A stretch of DNA of 64,000 nt from Phascolarctos cinereus (GCF_002099425.1 NW_018344215.1:1483001-1547000), one strand, 5' to 3'; shown: positions 10,676-20,885, counted from the stretch's first letter. A program made the numbers and translations. The notes: generated by a model from the sequence alone, not told the origin.

Positions 10676-11570
10676 CACTAATTAAGCACCTTATGTACTG
10701 GGCTCTGTTGTGGCACTGAAGAGGGAAACATTGAGGAGCCAACAATTAATTGGAAATTGGAGGCAGAGTTTGGAAACTGGGGACCTAAAGGAGGATTAAA
10801 ATGACAGGTTCCTTAAATCCTCAGATATTTGATATTTCTAAGTGGCGAGGTCTGCAGCCCACCCTGCTGTCCACTGCTATGAATGGGCCTGAACCCCCAG
10901 AGTGCTAAGTCAACACTTATTTCCCTTTTCAGAATTGCGCTCCACATTTTCAGCTTAAGGGCTGGCCATCCTATTACCCAGTGACACAATGTGTCCAGCG
11001 CTTTCTTTCCTTCAAGGAGAAGCAAGACTCAACGATCAGCTGGTCTGCAGGTCTTTTTAGTGCAAATGGGGCTCAGAGATGCCCTCACCCAGCACCCACT
11101 GCTCACCCCTGCATAGGTTCTAAGAATTAAAATGGCAAGAAGCAAAGCCCAGGCACCATACCTGAGCCCTTCCAGCGATCCCTACCCGGAAACTTGTTCC
11201 TTGGTTATGGAGAATTGGCAGCAACGTGTCGCTCTGCTTGTCCTCTGTTCATCATATCAAACTCCAAAGGTTCAGTGCCTCTGAGTTCGGTTTAGAATCT
11301 GAGGAAGTTAAACGTTAACCCAGCCTATCTCCCTTGGCCCAGCAGCCCTTTGACCGGCTCACCAGGTCACTAGAGCCAGACAGAAGCCACGAAGCCACAA
11401 TCGTTTACAGAAGCTGCTGAATTTTGTTCAAAAAACAAGTCATCCCAAATCACATCATTTTGAAACCCACCTGCCCCAACACAGGGAACCCTTAATTTCT
11501 TATTGGGAATCAATCCTTTCTTTGAGGAATGAATACTTTAAAAAAGCCTTCTTACTACAAACTAACATAG
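10676..11570. other. Repeat-poor stretch, possible conserved DNA
   Basis: A small L2-like scrap may lie at 10680-10760 ('aagcaccttatgtactgggc'). From about 10810 to 11570 I recognise no repeat, which is unusual for this window. The 70-codon frame at 10813-11025 (minus) has no known motif. Confidence 0.5.
11307..11319. promoter_or_regulatory. Possible HNF1-type dimer site
   Basis: 'gttaaacgttaac' has two perfect GTTAA/TTAAC half-sites separated by 3 nt, the arrangement of the HNF1 consensus (GTTAATNATTAAC). It sits in the repeat-poor stretch. Sequence match only; occupancy is unknown. Confidence 0.3.
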
Positions 11571-11574
11571 AACC

Positions 11575-11760
11575 AAAGATTTAGAGCTGAAAGAGATTTT
11601 CAATGCCATCTAGTCCAACCTCTTGTTTTACAGAGGGGGAAACTGAGGCTGGAAGTCCAGCATTATCTAAAGTCATATGACTGTCATGAGTTAGAGATAG
11701 GATTTTAATTTAGGCCTTCCTGCTTCCAAGCACTGGCCTCTTACACATTTTACCATGAGA
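11575..11760 (-). repeat. THER/MIR SINE, antisense
   Basis: 'agatttagagctgaaagaga', 'catctagtccaacctcttgt' and 'agagggggaaactgaggctg' are the THER-type antisense start and core. The head end is worn. Confidence 0.75.
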
Positions 11761-12089
11761 AGGACCCTTGGCTTGTCCAGACTGCCCATTTTTTAGACAT
11801 ATTCTAAGTAAAGTATGTTAAACGTAGTAGATGATGGGGGAAGACATGTAGGTGAATGCAAGAGTCCCAGCACAGTAAATGCAGAGATGATATGAGCCCC
11901 ACAGTCTTCTAGGCGAGAGGAAAACATGTACAAGGGCTTCCTTTCCCTGGCTTCTTACAAAGAGGATTATTGGAGATCTTTGGAGAGATCTCGGAGTGAA
12001 CAGAGTAGATGGTTCCCTACTAGAAAGGTCAGGATGTGAGACCAGAGACCCTAGTTCAACACTGCTCAAAACATCTGTGGTAACTGTCG

Positions 12090-12222
12090 AGTTCAAAGTT
12101 TAATTTGGCATTAGACAAGCCATTTCATTGCTCTTTGCCTCAATTTCCTTATATGTAAAATGAAGGGCTGTATTAAATGACCTCTAAGGTTCCTTCTAGC
12201 TTTATGATTCTATGATCAGCAA
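12090..12222 (+). repeat. THER/MIR SINE 3' half, sense
   Basis: 'aagccatttcattgctcttt', 'tgcctcaatttccttatatg' and 'gacctctaaggttccttcta' then 'gattctatgatc' are the sense core and THER-type end. Confidence 0.7.
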
Positions 12223-12510
12223 ATATTTATTAAGAACCTAACCTGTGACTACTGCCCAACAACCTTCTACTGAATACTGGGGGTAGAAAGACAAAATTAA
12301 ACAGCTTCTGCCTTCAAGAAATTTCTTTTCTATTGTGGGAGATACGGCATCACATAAAGGTCATACAAACTAATACAAATAATATCAATAGAAGGGAGGG
12401 CTGATAATTGGTGGGAGGGAGTCAGGAAAGGCATCATGTAGAAGGGTGGAAATTCTATGAGCTGGGGCTAAGGAGAGTGCTCCAGGCATAGGGGACCATT
12501 TGGCCACAGG
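12223..12510 (-). repeat. L2 3' region, antisense
   Basis: 'caaatatttattaagaacct', 'actgggggtagaaagacaaa', 'gaaaggcatcatgtagaagg' and 'gtgctccaggcataggggac' follow antisense L2. Confidence 0.7.
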
Positions 12511-12675
12511 CTTTAGAGCTGGGAAGGACCAGGCCATCAAGCCCAATCTTCCAATTTTATAGGGAATATAACTGATGTCCAGAAGTAACTCATGTGAGTT
12601 AGTGATAGAGGGGAGATTTAAACCCGTGTCTTCTGACTCAGAATCCAGCCCTCTCTTCCATTGTACCAGAGTGTC
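12511..12675 (-). repeat. MIR SINE, antisense
   Basis: 'agagctgggaaggaccaggc', 'gtgatagaggggagatttaa' and 'ccattgtaccagagtgtctt' follow antisense MIR order. Confidence 0.7.
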
Positions 12676-12689
12676 TTCCCACTTTCAAT

Positions 12690-12790
12690 TCATTTCAATA
12701 CAAAATACATTTACTAAATGTCAAGCTGGACATTAGAGATTCATAGAGAAGACTAAACCAGCCTGTTCTCAAAGAGCTTCCATTCTTCTT
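12690..12790 (-). repeat. L2 3' end, antisense
   Basis: 'aaatacatttactaaatgtc' and 'cctgttctcaaagagcttcc' are a worn antisense L2 end. It abuts the MIR. Confidence 0.5.
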
Positions 12791-13136
12791 GTGCTGAGGC
12801 AGAGAAGTGGGAAACGAGAGATGAGATGTCATAGCCAGGGGTATGGCCAACAAGCCAGTCTGCTGGAGCAGTTTGCTGTTCTGTGAAAAACCAAATAATT
12901 GTCTTGTCAAGGAGGGAAGCTGCAGATTCTGGACTCCTTGCTACCTGGGCCATATAGCCTGCATGTTCAGTTTACCTCCCCGGGAAACAAAGCCCATGAC
13001 TTTTTTGTTAATTTATGGAATAAAACAAGAATTTCCATGACACAGTGCAATTAAAAAGGTGATGGTACATGAAACTGCAAATCTACTACGCACAACTTGC
13101 TATTGCTTCAAATATACAACAAAATTATCATGGAAA
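12791..13136. other. Unassigned DNA
   Basis: No repeat family is recognised. Overlapping short frames on both strands (12753-13040) have no shared motif. Confidence 0.4.
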
Positions 13137-13650
13137 TTTCTTTCTCTTTTTTCTTCCCTTCCCGCCTCCCCCCCCCCAATGGCCACCGCTAGACACAAAT
13201 AGACATATATGTGTATATATATATGTAAAAATGTTCTATACATATTTCTATTTGTCAATTCTTTCTCTGGATTCAGATAGCATCTTTCTTCATATGTCGT
13301 TTCTAGTTAATTTGAGTATTTATAACAGTTAAATAACTTATTTGCTCAAAGTCATTCTTAAAACAGTATTGCTGTAACTGTACACAATGTTCTCTTGGTT
13401 CTGCTCATTTCACTTTTCATTATTTTGTGCAGGTCTTTCCATGTTTTTCTAAGGTCATTGAGCTCATCATTTCTTATGGCACAGTAGTATTCCATCGCAA
13501 TCATATACCACAGCTTGTTCAGTCATTCACCAATTGGTAGGTATCCCTGCAATTTCCAGTTCTTTGCCACCACAAAGAGAGCTACTGTAAACATTTTAGA
13601 ACACACAGGTTCTTTTCCTCTTCCCTTAATCATCTTTGGAAATTTCTTTT
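13137..13650 (-). repeat. L1 3' end, antisense
   Basis: Read on the minus strand this is the end of L1 ORF2 and its 3' UTR. Plus-strand landmarks are 'ttctcttggttctgctcatt', 'caggtctttccatgtttttc', 'tcatttcttatggcacagta' and 'ttgttcagtcattcaccaat'. A C9 run and a TA-rich patch near 13170-13230 replace part of the 3' UTR. Confidence 0.8.
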
Positions 13651-14290
13651 TGAACAGTACCCCTGAAAATCGAGACTCTGTCACAGACTTGGCCATTTGG
13701 GATACAGTCCTGCCTTGATTGGCTTTCCATTTCAGGGGTTCAAGTCTCATTTTTTGTAAGCCAGCCCTCAGTGCAACCTTCTTCCCTGGGGAGAGAGACC
13801 CCAGGGGGAGTCAGCTAGCTGTAATATTGAATGCACATGGAGAAACAAATGGACTCATAGAATGGCAGAATAAGGGATGGGAGGGACATTCAAGGACCTC
13901 CTGGCACATGGGCATTTTGATTTTATTTTTCTACTTCTAGACATGCTGTCCAGCCAAGGGAGGACTGAGTGACTTCCTCTGCTCCCACAGTGGTGCCTAG
14001 ATAGATAACTTTTAAAACAGTGTGTGTGTAGATAAAAACAGTTCTCTAACAAATTAAAAAACCGTTATCAGAGGTAGCCATCAGGGTGCAGTTTGGTAAA
14101 GCACTGACTGGCACATGTATGCCAGGCCAAAGAGTGCTATGTAGACGGGAGCCACTGCTCATGGAAACATGTGTGGTCTCTCAGCTACCCTCCATACACA
14201 TGGTCCTTATGCACCAAGCAGGTTTTAGCAACTAAGCCAGCAAAAGCATTCACAGAAGCACAGAATCTGAGAGTTGGAGAGACCTTAGTT
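13651..14290. other. Unassigned DNA with a small THER scrap
   Basis: 13855-13900 ('catagaatggcagaataagg') resembles a THER start in antisense. The remainder is not recognised. Confidence 0.4.
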
Positions 14291-14294
14291 AAGT

Positions 14295-14900
14295 CAAGTG
14301 AATCAATCAATAAACATTTATTGAGCACCTACTGGGTGTCAGGCACTGTGCTAAATGCTGGGGAGACAAAAGACAGACGGTCCCTGCCCTCAAGGAGCTT
14401 ACATTCCAACGGAGGAGACAACATGCAAAGAACTATTTACAAAACAAGCTTTATACAAGATAAATAGGAGATAATTAGCAGAGGGAACACACTAGAACTA
14501 AGAGAGGTTGGGGAGGCTTCCAGTAATTATGCAAAGCATTTATTAACCACTGCATACCAGACACTGTGCCATATGCTGGGAATACAAATACATTAAAAAA
14601 AACCAAAACAACAATCTCTCCCCTCAAGGAACTTACACTCTAACAGGAGAAGACAACCCAGAGACAGGGATAGGGTGAGGAAAAGGCACTTCTGCAGGGG
14701 TGTAGTGGGAAAGTATGGGGAGTCAGAAGAACCTGGAGATTAATGAAGGATGGCTGGCTGAGATCACTCTATACAATGGCTGTCCCAGGAGAAACTCACG
14801 AATGGGAAGAGGGGGCTGCGAGGGAATAGCAATCTTTCAGGCAAAGTGCAGAGAGTCAGAAGCAGAGCCAGGAGAGAAATGCCTTCAAGTTGGAGGCAGG
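14295..14900 (-). repeat. Two successive L2 3' regions, antisense
   Basis: The first begins at 14303 ('tcaatcaataaacatttatt', 'ggcactgtgctaaatgctgg', 'cctgccctcaaggagcttac'). A second L2 end starts at about 14530 ('gcaaagcatttattaaccac', 'cactgtgccatatgctggga'). The order end-body-end suggests L2 into L2. Confidence 0.75.
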
Positions 14901-14902
14901 CT

Positions 14903-15165
14903 GATATGGTAGATTGAGCGCTGGATTTGGAGTCAGAAAGACCCGAGTTTAGATCCTGCCTCTGACACTAGCTGTGTGACCTTGGTAAGTCACTACCATT
15001 CTGAGTCATTTCTTCCTTTTTAAAATGGGGACAATACAATACCTCTAGCCCCTCCCTCACAGGGCTATGTGAGGGTCAAAGGAGATCATGGTGGGATGTA
15101 AAGTGCTCTGTAAACCTTAAAGCATTACATATGAAATATGAGCTACTGCTACCATTAATGAGCAC
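14903..15165 (+). repeat. MIR/THER SINE, sense, near full length
   Basis: It has 'gatatggtagattgagcgct', 'gatttggagtcagaaagacc', 'gctgtgtgaccttggtaagt', 'aaaatggggacaatacaata' and 'atgtaaagtgctctgtaaac'. It is the best preserved sense MIR-type copy in the left third. Confidence 0.85.
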
Positions 15166-15289
15166 TTAATAAATACTCATGGAAATAAAGTTAAGTGACA
15201 CAGTCTTGTCTCAGCATAGCTGGTAAATGTGCATTTGACGTATGTAAAGAACTTTATAAACCTTATGGCAATGTCATATGTTGTTATGA

Positions 15290-15500
15290 GAACCATAGCC
15301 TGTGGAGGACCTTAGAGATCATTCTGGTCTAAGTCTACAAACTCTTAGTCTACAAACAAGGAATCTGACACCTGTGTAGGACAGCCGGGGTGGGGGGTGG
15401 AAGAATGAGCTAAGGTCATATCACTACTAAGTGGAAGAACAAGGACTTGAACCCAGGTCCTCTGACTTCAAAATAAGCACTTATTCTCCATGTAGGAGGA
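15290..15500 (-). repeat. MIR SINE, antisense
   Basis: 'gaccttagagatcattctgg', 'acaaggacttgaacccaggt' and 'cctctgacttcaaaataagc' follow antisense MIR order. A GGGGTGG-rich patch near 15388 is an internal change. Confidence 0.7.
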
Positions 15501-15599
15501 TGGACACTGAGATCCCTTTCAATGGTCAAACTCTGTGATCCACAGTCATCTCATTTCATCTCATCCTGCAATAGTTCAAGGACAAGTCTTGATTCCACT

Positions 15600-16470
15600 A
15601 TTATTCTTTTCTATTTAAGACTATTGCACAGGTGGAGAAAGTGACTATATTTTGTCATCAAACCTTTTGGATGTTGGCTCTTGCTTTGCAGGTTCACAAA
15701 AGCATCCTTAGTCCAAAAACAGTAGCGGACGAGGAAAGATATGCAGCTGGTCCTGTTCCTATGTATGTTTGATCTTTTCTACTGGGTCTTCATATTTGGA
15801 AAGCCATTCATTCCATGTAGGAAAGAAAGAAGGAGAAAAAGAAAAAAAGGAGAGGGGAAAAGGAAAGAAGGGAAGAAGGAAGGAAGAACATATGGGGTAA
15901 AGATAAAAAAGTTTTATGATAACATTTATTGGAAATGTTCTTAAGTTTTAAAAAAATCAGTGTTACATCTGGGTGGTTGTGGGCAGTAGTTAGGTCTGTG
16001 ATAATGGCCTGCTTCCAGTATGATTTATTGGCTGAGTACTCTGGGATGTTTGAGATAAATATTTGTATTATGTAGATTTTGTAATCTGTCAGTCCATAAA
16101 AGGTAATGAGCTTCTTATGTACAATTCTAGCTACATGCTTATGTTCTGTGAGGTATTCAGTAGGCACAAAATTTTTGCAACCTGTAGTGATGTGTTGCAG
16201 GGTCTACCCTGTGCTTGCTCAGCCTGCACCGCTCCTCAAGTCAAGGACATCATGTGGCGGCACCACATGTAATAACATGCCCATCAGAGACCACTTGCTG
16301 GCAGCCTGGCAGCAGACTTGCACTCTGTGAACTAGACCCCGTGGGCTCATGGCTAGGCTTACATGCAAGACTAGAAAGGGCTTGCTGCACTTTAAAAAAT
16401 ATGTTGGTTTTGTAACTGGAGCCATCTAGTGTCAGGTTGATTTACAAAAACGCACCCACCAAAATATCCA
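15600..16470 (-). repeat. R4/Dong-like LINE, C-terminal endonuclease region
   Basis: The minus strand reads 'TEYLTEHKHVARIVHKKL', then 'IITDLTTAHNHPDVTL'. Further on, past the purine tract at 15825-15890, a fragment starting 'KYEDPVEKIKHT' appears. This matches the C-terminus of LINEs whose ORF ends in a restriction-like endonuclease: a zinc-knuckle remnant, TEY-x(3)-H-x-VA-x-IIH-x-KL, then the IITD-x(5)-NRPDI core. That core supplies the P-D of the nuclease, and KY-x-DL-x(2)-EIK follows. Several stops interrupt it. The clade name is tentative and from memory. Confidence 0.6.
15825..15890. repeat. Purine-rich (GGAA/GAAA) tract
   Basis: About 65 nt of A and G on the plus strand sit inside the R4-like remnant and split its reading frame. 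Confidence 0.85.
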
Positions 16471-16980
16471 GATAAAAGTTCTGATTTGGTTCTAGTGGTA
16501 ACCTTGCTTGACCCTTTGAAAACCATACACTGGTAGCCACGGCTGGAAGAAACCTTGAGAAGGCATTCACTTCTTTTCTTGAGTTCAAATCTCACCTCAC
16601 CTTTTTTCACTTGGTTTGATTTTTTCGCATTTCCACGCTCTTTCTTCTGACTCATTTCTGCATTTTACAACCATCCATATTAGCTAGTGGTGGTGGGGGG
16701 ACAGGAAAGAATGCCTTCACAGTGCCTGCTTTGTGTTAAAGGAATATTGTTCCCATGAATCAAACCATTAGCATTTAGAAGCTTCTGGGGATGGACTACG
16801 CCAGAGGAAAAAGTGAGCAGAGTTGAGTGGTATCCTTAGGTAGACTTTAAAGAAGAATGAGAACTATTGTCACTGGCTGCAAAGAAACTTGGGAGATCAT
16901 GAAATGATACATAGAGATACATAGAGGGAAGTACCAAATTAACCCTTTAAAATAAAAGGCAGGACCTAGAGCCAGGAGGG
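16471..16980. other. Unassigned DNA
   Basis: No repeat is firmly recognised. 16535-16605 has a faint THER flavour ('gaaaccttgagaaggcattc'). The 87-codon minus frame at 16392-16655 has no known domain. Confidence 0.4.
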
Positions 16981-16984
16981 CCCT

Positions 16985-17195
16985 TAGAGGCCACAGTCAT
17001 AGGATCATAGATCTAGGGCTGAAAGGGGTGTCAAAGGTCGTTTAGCCCAGTTTCTTCATTCTCCAAATGAAGAAACTGAGGCCCATAGAAATTAAGTGAC
17101 TTGCCAAAAGTCACACAAATATCAGAGGCAGGATTGCAACCCAGATCCTCTGACTCCACTGTACCTTACTGCCTGTGCCACACTGCCTCAGTTTA
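16985..17195 (-). repeat. THER/MIR SINE, antisense
   Basis: 'aggatcatagatctagggct', 'tgaagaaactgaggcccata' and 'aagtgacttgccaaaagtca', then 'gatcctctgactccactgta', are clear antisense THER/MIR. Confidence 0.85.
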
Positions 17196-17300
17196 CAAGT
17201 GAAGAAACTGAAAGCCAGAGTGCTTAGGTAAACTTATTCAAAGTCAGATGGCTGGTGAGTTGCAAAGCCAGGATTGGAAGTCAGGTCCTGTGATCATCCA
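17196..17300 (-). repeat. Second MIR core, antisense, directly abutting
   Basis: 'caagtgaagaaactgaaagc', 'attcaaagtcagatggctgg' and 'aggattggaagtcaggtcct' repeat the MIR core in the same orientation as the neighbour that ends at 17195. Confidence 0.7.
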
Positions 17301-17344
17301 GACCATTCCTCAGTATCCAGGAAGACTTGAACTGCTGCAGCCTG

Positions 17345-17945
17345 AAAAGATTCTCTTCTTTCGTTGTCGTTCATCCTTGGTTTTTTGCAGAGGACTAATG
17401 ACATTGTGGGTGAAATGGATTGAAGTGAGGCAGAGCTGCACAAAGTCACCAGCCTCACTCTCTTTTCCAAAGTCATTGAGGTCTAGTGATGGGACGAAAG
17501 TCAAGACAACTGGTGATGGTTCAGGATGCAGTGGATGACCTTGGCATCTTTGATATCTGCCCAAGCTCTAAGCTCTCCACAGCAGCACCTGCTTCAGCCT
17601 AAATCATGGCCATTGGAACACATTGTTATCATCTGCCCATTCCACTGTGGAAAGTCTTCACATGCTTGGGGTAGATGCCCCCCTAACTCACCAACAGGTT
17701 TGGGACCTATAGGTTACCCTCAACCTGGTCTAGCCCATTTGCTGAGATGGTTTTTACTGGGTTGTGACCACTGTGAATGCTACAGCTTCTTGGAGTTGCA
17801 AGTGAGAGTCGGGTGGCAGGTAGACACCAAAGGTGAATGTGGAGTGTTCAGAAAGGATGAGCATCTTGGGTGCAAGGGCTTGCTGAGCCCTTTTCAGGGC
17901 TGCTTATCCACATTTGGGGTGCACCTGATCCACCCTATTCTAACC
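17345..17945 (+). repeat. Interspersed repeat of unresolved class
   Basis: This block resembles a moderately repeated marsupial sequence I recall, with landmarks such as 'tcgttgtcgttcatccttgg', 'gaggcagagctgcacaaagt', 'gatgcagtggatgaccttgg' and 'tcttcacatgcttggggtag'. I cannot assign it to LTR, DNA or SINE class. Two overlapping open frames (17248-17538 and 17526-17951) carry no recognisable domain. The strand given is nominal. Confidence 0.45.
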
Positions 17946-17950
17946 TATTG

Positions 17951-18030
17951 AATAAAGTTTTCTCACAAGTCAGAAATTGGACTAGACCCATAACTTTATC
18001 CAATTATGGGAATTGTGAGAAAACTTTATT
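17951..18030. repeat. Perfect 18-bp inverted repeat (hairpin)
   Basis: The arms 'aataaagttttctcacaa' at 17951-17968 and 'ttgtgagaaaactttatt' at 18013-18030 are exact reverse complements. A second pair lies inside the loop, 'cccataa' at 17987-17993 and 'ttatggg' at 18004-18010. It follows directly after the unresolved repeat. Confidence 0.9.
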
Positions 18031-18530
18031 GCACTGTTTGAACTTATCCCTGCGTGGCTAGGAAGCTGAACCACCTCTACCTGATGCTTAGAGACCCTTA
18101 ACTAAGGACTTAGGTTATGTTGACCAGAAACCCAGCAGATGCAAAGACTGATATGTTTTCTCACAATTATAAATCTCATACAATCCATATGTCTTATCAG
18201 AAAACTGGCCCCATATTGATCAATCAGATATTGTTTCCATGTTCCTTTGACTGGTCACATACACTTGGGGGGAATGGGACACCTCTTTTTCTGATTTCAG
18301 GTAATTGAACCTGTTCACTCTATCCCTCCCAACTTGGAAAGTCCCTAATCTTTCATCCAGCGTAAAATCAGATTATCTGATGTTGTATTGTTTCCTTTTA
18401 ATTAATTGCTCTTATTTGCTTAATTGTTTTTGATGTAGAAAGTCTGTCTCTCCCTGTATTCTGGATCCAGGCCTAAGCTGAGGAAAGCCTGGTCCTGATT
18501 TGTTTGACAATTGGCATGCCTTGCTTAATA
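18031..18530. other. Unassigned DNA
   Basis: No repeat is firmly recognised. It may belong to the same unit as the preceding unresolved repeat and hairpin. Confidence 0.4.
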
Positions 18531-18534
18531 AATC

Positions 18535-19165
18535 AAGAAGTCTCAGAAGCTTGGACCTTTATTCCCTCAGCCATTTCATCTTTCACCCACCATGGTAAAG
18601 ATATCTATTGGGTGGCCCTTGATTCTTTTCTTCTCTGTGTTAATATGCACAGTTTCTTCAACCAGTCCTCATATTATCACAGACCTAAGGCACTGCATTA
18701 TTCTGGTTGCCTTCTAGACATTCTCCAGTTTAATCAATGCCATTTTTTAGCTTGTGGTGCCAAGAATTGAATACTTTACTTCAGAAGAGGTCTGACAAAG
18801 TCAGGATAAAGGGATATTATCACTCGTCTGTTTCTAGAAGTTATGCCCCCTTAATGCAGCACAAGATTGCGTTAGAGTTTTGGCTACTACATTATACTGA
18901 GGGTTCATATTGAGTCTACTAAAACCCACAGAGGTTTTTCAGAATAACTGCTATCTATCCCTACCTCCTCCATCTTCTATCCATAAAGCTGACTTCTTGC
19001 TTGCCAAAGGCCAGATTTCACACTCATTGCTAGTGAATTTCATCTCATTAGGTTCAATCCAATATGCAGACCGCTGAGATCTTGACTGTCGGTCATCCAC
19101 TGTGGTAGCTATCGTGCCCAGCTTCCTGTCATCTGCAGATAGGATGCGCTCCAGACTCAGAGCTC
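18535..19165 (-). repeat. CR1/L3 LINE, antisense
   Basis: Plus-strand landmarks of antisense CR1/L3 occur in order: 'ttcaaccagtcctcatatta', 'ctggttgccttctagacatt', 'ttaatgcagcacaagattgc', 'aaaacccacagaggtttttc' and 'cttcctgtcatctgcagata'. It covers the region downstream of the reverse-transcriptase motifs. Confidence 0.8.
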
Positions 19166-19199
19166 ATATCTTAGGATCATTTTGTAAGAATTCTTTAGA

Positions 19200-19645
19200 T
19201 GCCTCTTTTTTTTTTTTATTAAATGTTCATCTCTTTTAATGGACGATTAGGCTAGGTGGGTAAGATACGGAATTTTGGTTTGCATAGTGAGCTGCTTTGA
19301 TTTTCAGTTCATGCTATTGCACTCTTTTTTTGCAGTTTCAGTAGGGTTCAGAGTACTCTTGGAGCATTAGAATTGCTTTCCTTTCTATTTTAAGGGTTTT
19401 TTTAGATCACCTGCAGAATTTGTTGTCGGTCTTTGGAACTGTTAGATTTAATGACTAGGTCTTAGAATTTGTTACACAGAATTTTTTTTCTGGAGCTTAA
19501 GTGTAGATTCTTTTGATCGGTACTTTGTTTTCTTTTCTCAGAAGTTCTGGGCAGCTTTCCTGCATGATTTATCTAATTAGAGTGCTTGGGCTTTTTGAAT
19601 TGTGTTCTACTGGGAGGCTTATAATTCTTTTTTTTTTTTTTGAAG
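19200..19645 (-). repeat. L1 ORF1 C-terminal region, antisense
   Basis: On the minus strand, pieces such as 'KIERKAILMLQEYSEPY' and 'AAHYANQNSVSYPPSLIV' fit the C-terminal domain of L1 ORF1 (KGK-I-R-x(2)-DYSAETL, then YPAKL). The reading is broken by several stops and shifts, and T-runs flank it at both ends. The match is by pattern only. Confidence 0.5.
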
Positions 19646-19679
19646 TTCCTACATTGATTATTCCCTCTGACTGATTCCT

Positions 19680-19975
19680 GGTTTTATGCCCAAAGGAAGT
19701 TAATAACATTGGGAAAAGATCAACACGTGCAAACGTATTCGTAACAGCAGTGTTTGTAATAAAAAAAAGAACAACAAAGTATTAGTCCATCAATTGTAGA
19801 ATATCTGAACAAAATAAGGTATAGAATTGTAACAGATTATTATGACATAATGAATAAAGAATATTAATATTTCAGAGAAATTGAAAAAAAACCTCTTAAG
19901 ATGATGTAGGATGAAGAAAGAGGAGCCAAAGAACAATATATAATGTAAAGCAGAACTAAGGGAAAATAAAACTCT
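19680..19975 (+). repeat. L1 ORF2 3' fragment, sense
   Basis: 'gatcaacacgtgcaaacgta', 'cagcagtgtttgtaataaaa', 'gtccatcaattgtagaatat' and 'ttatgacataatgaataaag' follow the end of L1 ORF2 in sense direction. It is the only clear plus-strand L1 piece in the window and lies between antisense ORF1-like pieces. Confidence 0.65.
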
Positions 19976-20079
19976 TGGAGGCCTATGATTCTTAAGTTGT
20001 GTCTTCATATGCTGCCTTCAAGAATAGTATGTTTTGCTTATATAGAGATGATATGTTCTTTTAATAGTATTGCCTTTTT

Positions 20080-20475
20080 TTTTTTTTACTTCTTTCCTTC
20101 TAGATCGTTTATTGGTTCAGTATACTTGTATTCCATAGCTAAAGTTCTCTCTTTTGCTTCTTTTGAAAGACTTGCCACAACTGATTTTTTTTTAATTTTG
20201 CTAATTATCTCATTTGTGCAGGCCATACATTTTGCCACATGGTCACATGTAAATTCTTCTCTCAAGATTCCAGTTTGTTTCTTGAACTATTCTGGAGCAT
20301 CCTGCTGTAGTTTCATGCTGTCTTGAGAATCCACAAGATTGTGTGTTTCATCAGGTGTTGATATAATTTCCTTTGTCTTACTATGTTCATTTAGAGATAT
20401 TTGTGATCCTTCAGATGCCATATTACTCATCTTCCCTTCTAATTTTAGTATCTTCTCAGTTGATTTTTCTGTCTG
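20080..20475 (-). repeat. Coding-like remnant, possibly L1 ORF1 N-terminus
   Basis: From an ATG at 20430-20428 the minus strand reads about 113 codons, starting 'MSNMASEGSQISLNEHSKTK', with a single in-frame TAG at 20289-20287. The composition is charged and Ser/Lys/Glu-rich, as in coiled-coil ORF1 N-termini. Its place upstream of the ORF1-like piece at 19200-19645 supports this. I do not recognise the sequence itself; a processed pseudogene is the alternative. Confidence 0.35.
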
Positions 20476-20479
20476 TTAT

Positions 20480-20545
20480 GGCTAAGATTCAAACCCAGGT
20501 TTTATGAAGCCAGGTCTTGTGTTTGTCTTACACTGCCACAGCTGC
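20480..20545 (-). repeat. MIR head fragment, antisense
   Basis: 'gattcaaacccaggttttat' followed by 'cttacactgccacagctgct' is the antisense MIR head. A T14 run follows. Confidence 0.6.
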
Positions 20546-20639
20546 TTTTTTTTTTTTTTAATTTTCTCACTTCTATATTTCAGACTACAGAAAGCTCAAG
20601 TTGAGAGTTACCCAAAGGTCAATAGGAAGGGAATTAGGA

Positions 20640-20885
20640 TTTATTACTAAGTTTCAAACAACTGTGCTTGGAGCTTACAAATATTGTCTCTTCTGGTCCT
20701 TACAACAAACCTGGGAGGGAGATGCTGTTATTGTCTACATTTTACAGTTGAGGAAACTGAGACAAACCAAAGTTAAGTGCCTTGCCCAAGAGCACACAGC
20801 TAGTAAGTATATGAAGCTGAATTTGAACTTACCTTCTTGACTTTAGGTCCAGTACACTATCCACTGAGCAACCTTGCTGCCATAT
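20640..20885 (-). repeat. MIR SINE, antisense, near full length
   Basis: 'gcttacaaatattgtctctt', 'acagttgaggaaactgagac', 'agcacacagctagtaagtat' and 'cactatccactgagcaacct' are in antisense order, covering most of the element. Confidence 0.85.

Noticed and set aside
17248-17951. Two overlapping open frames (96 and 141 codons)
   Set aside because: They lie in an interspersed repeat of unknown class and show no domain; length alone is not enough.
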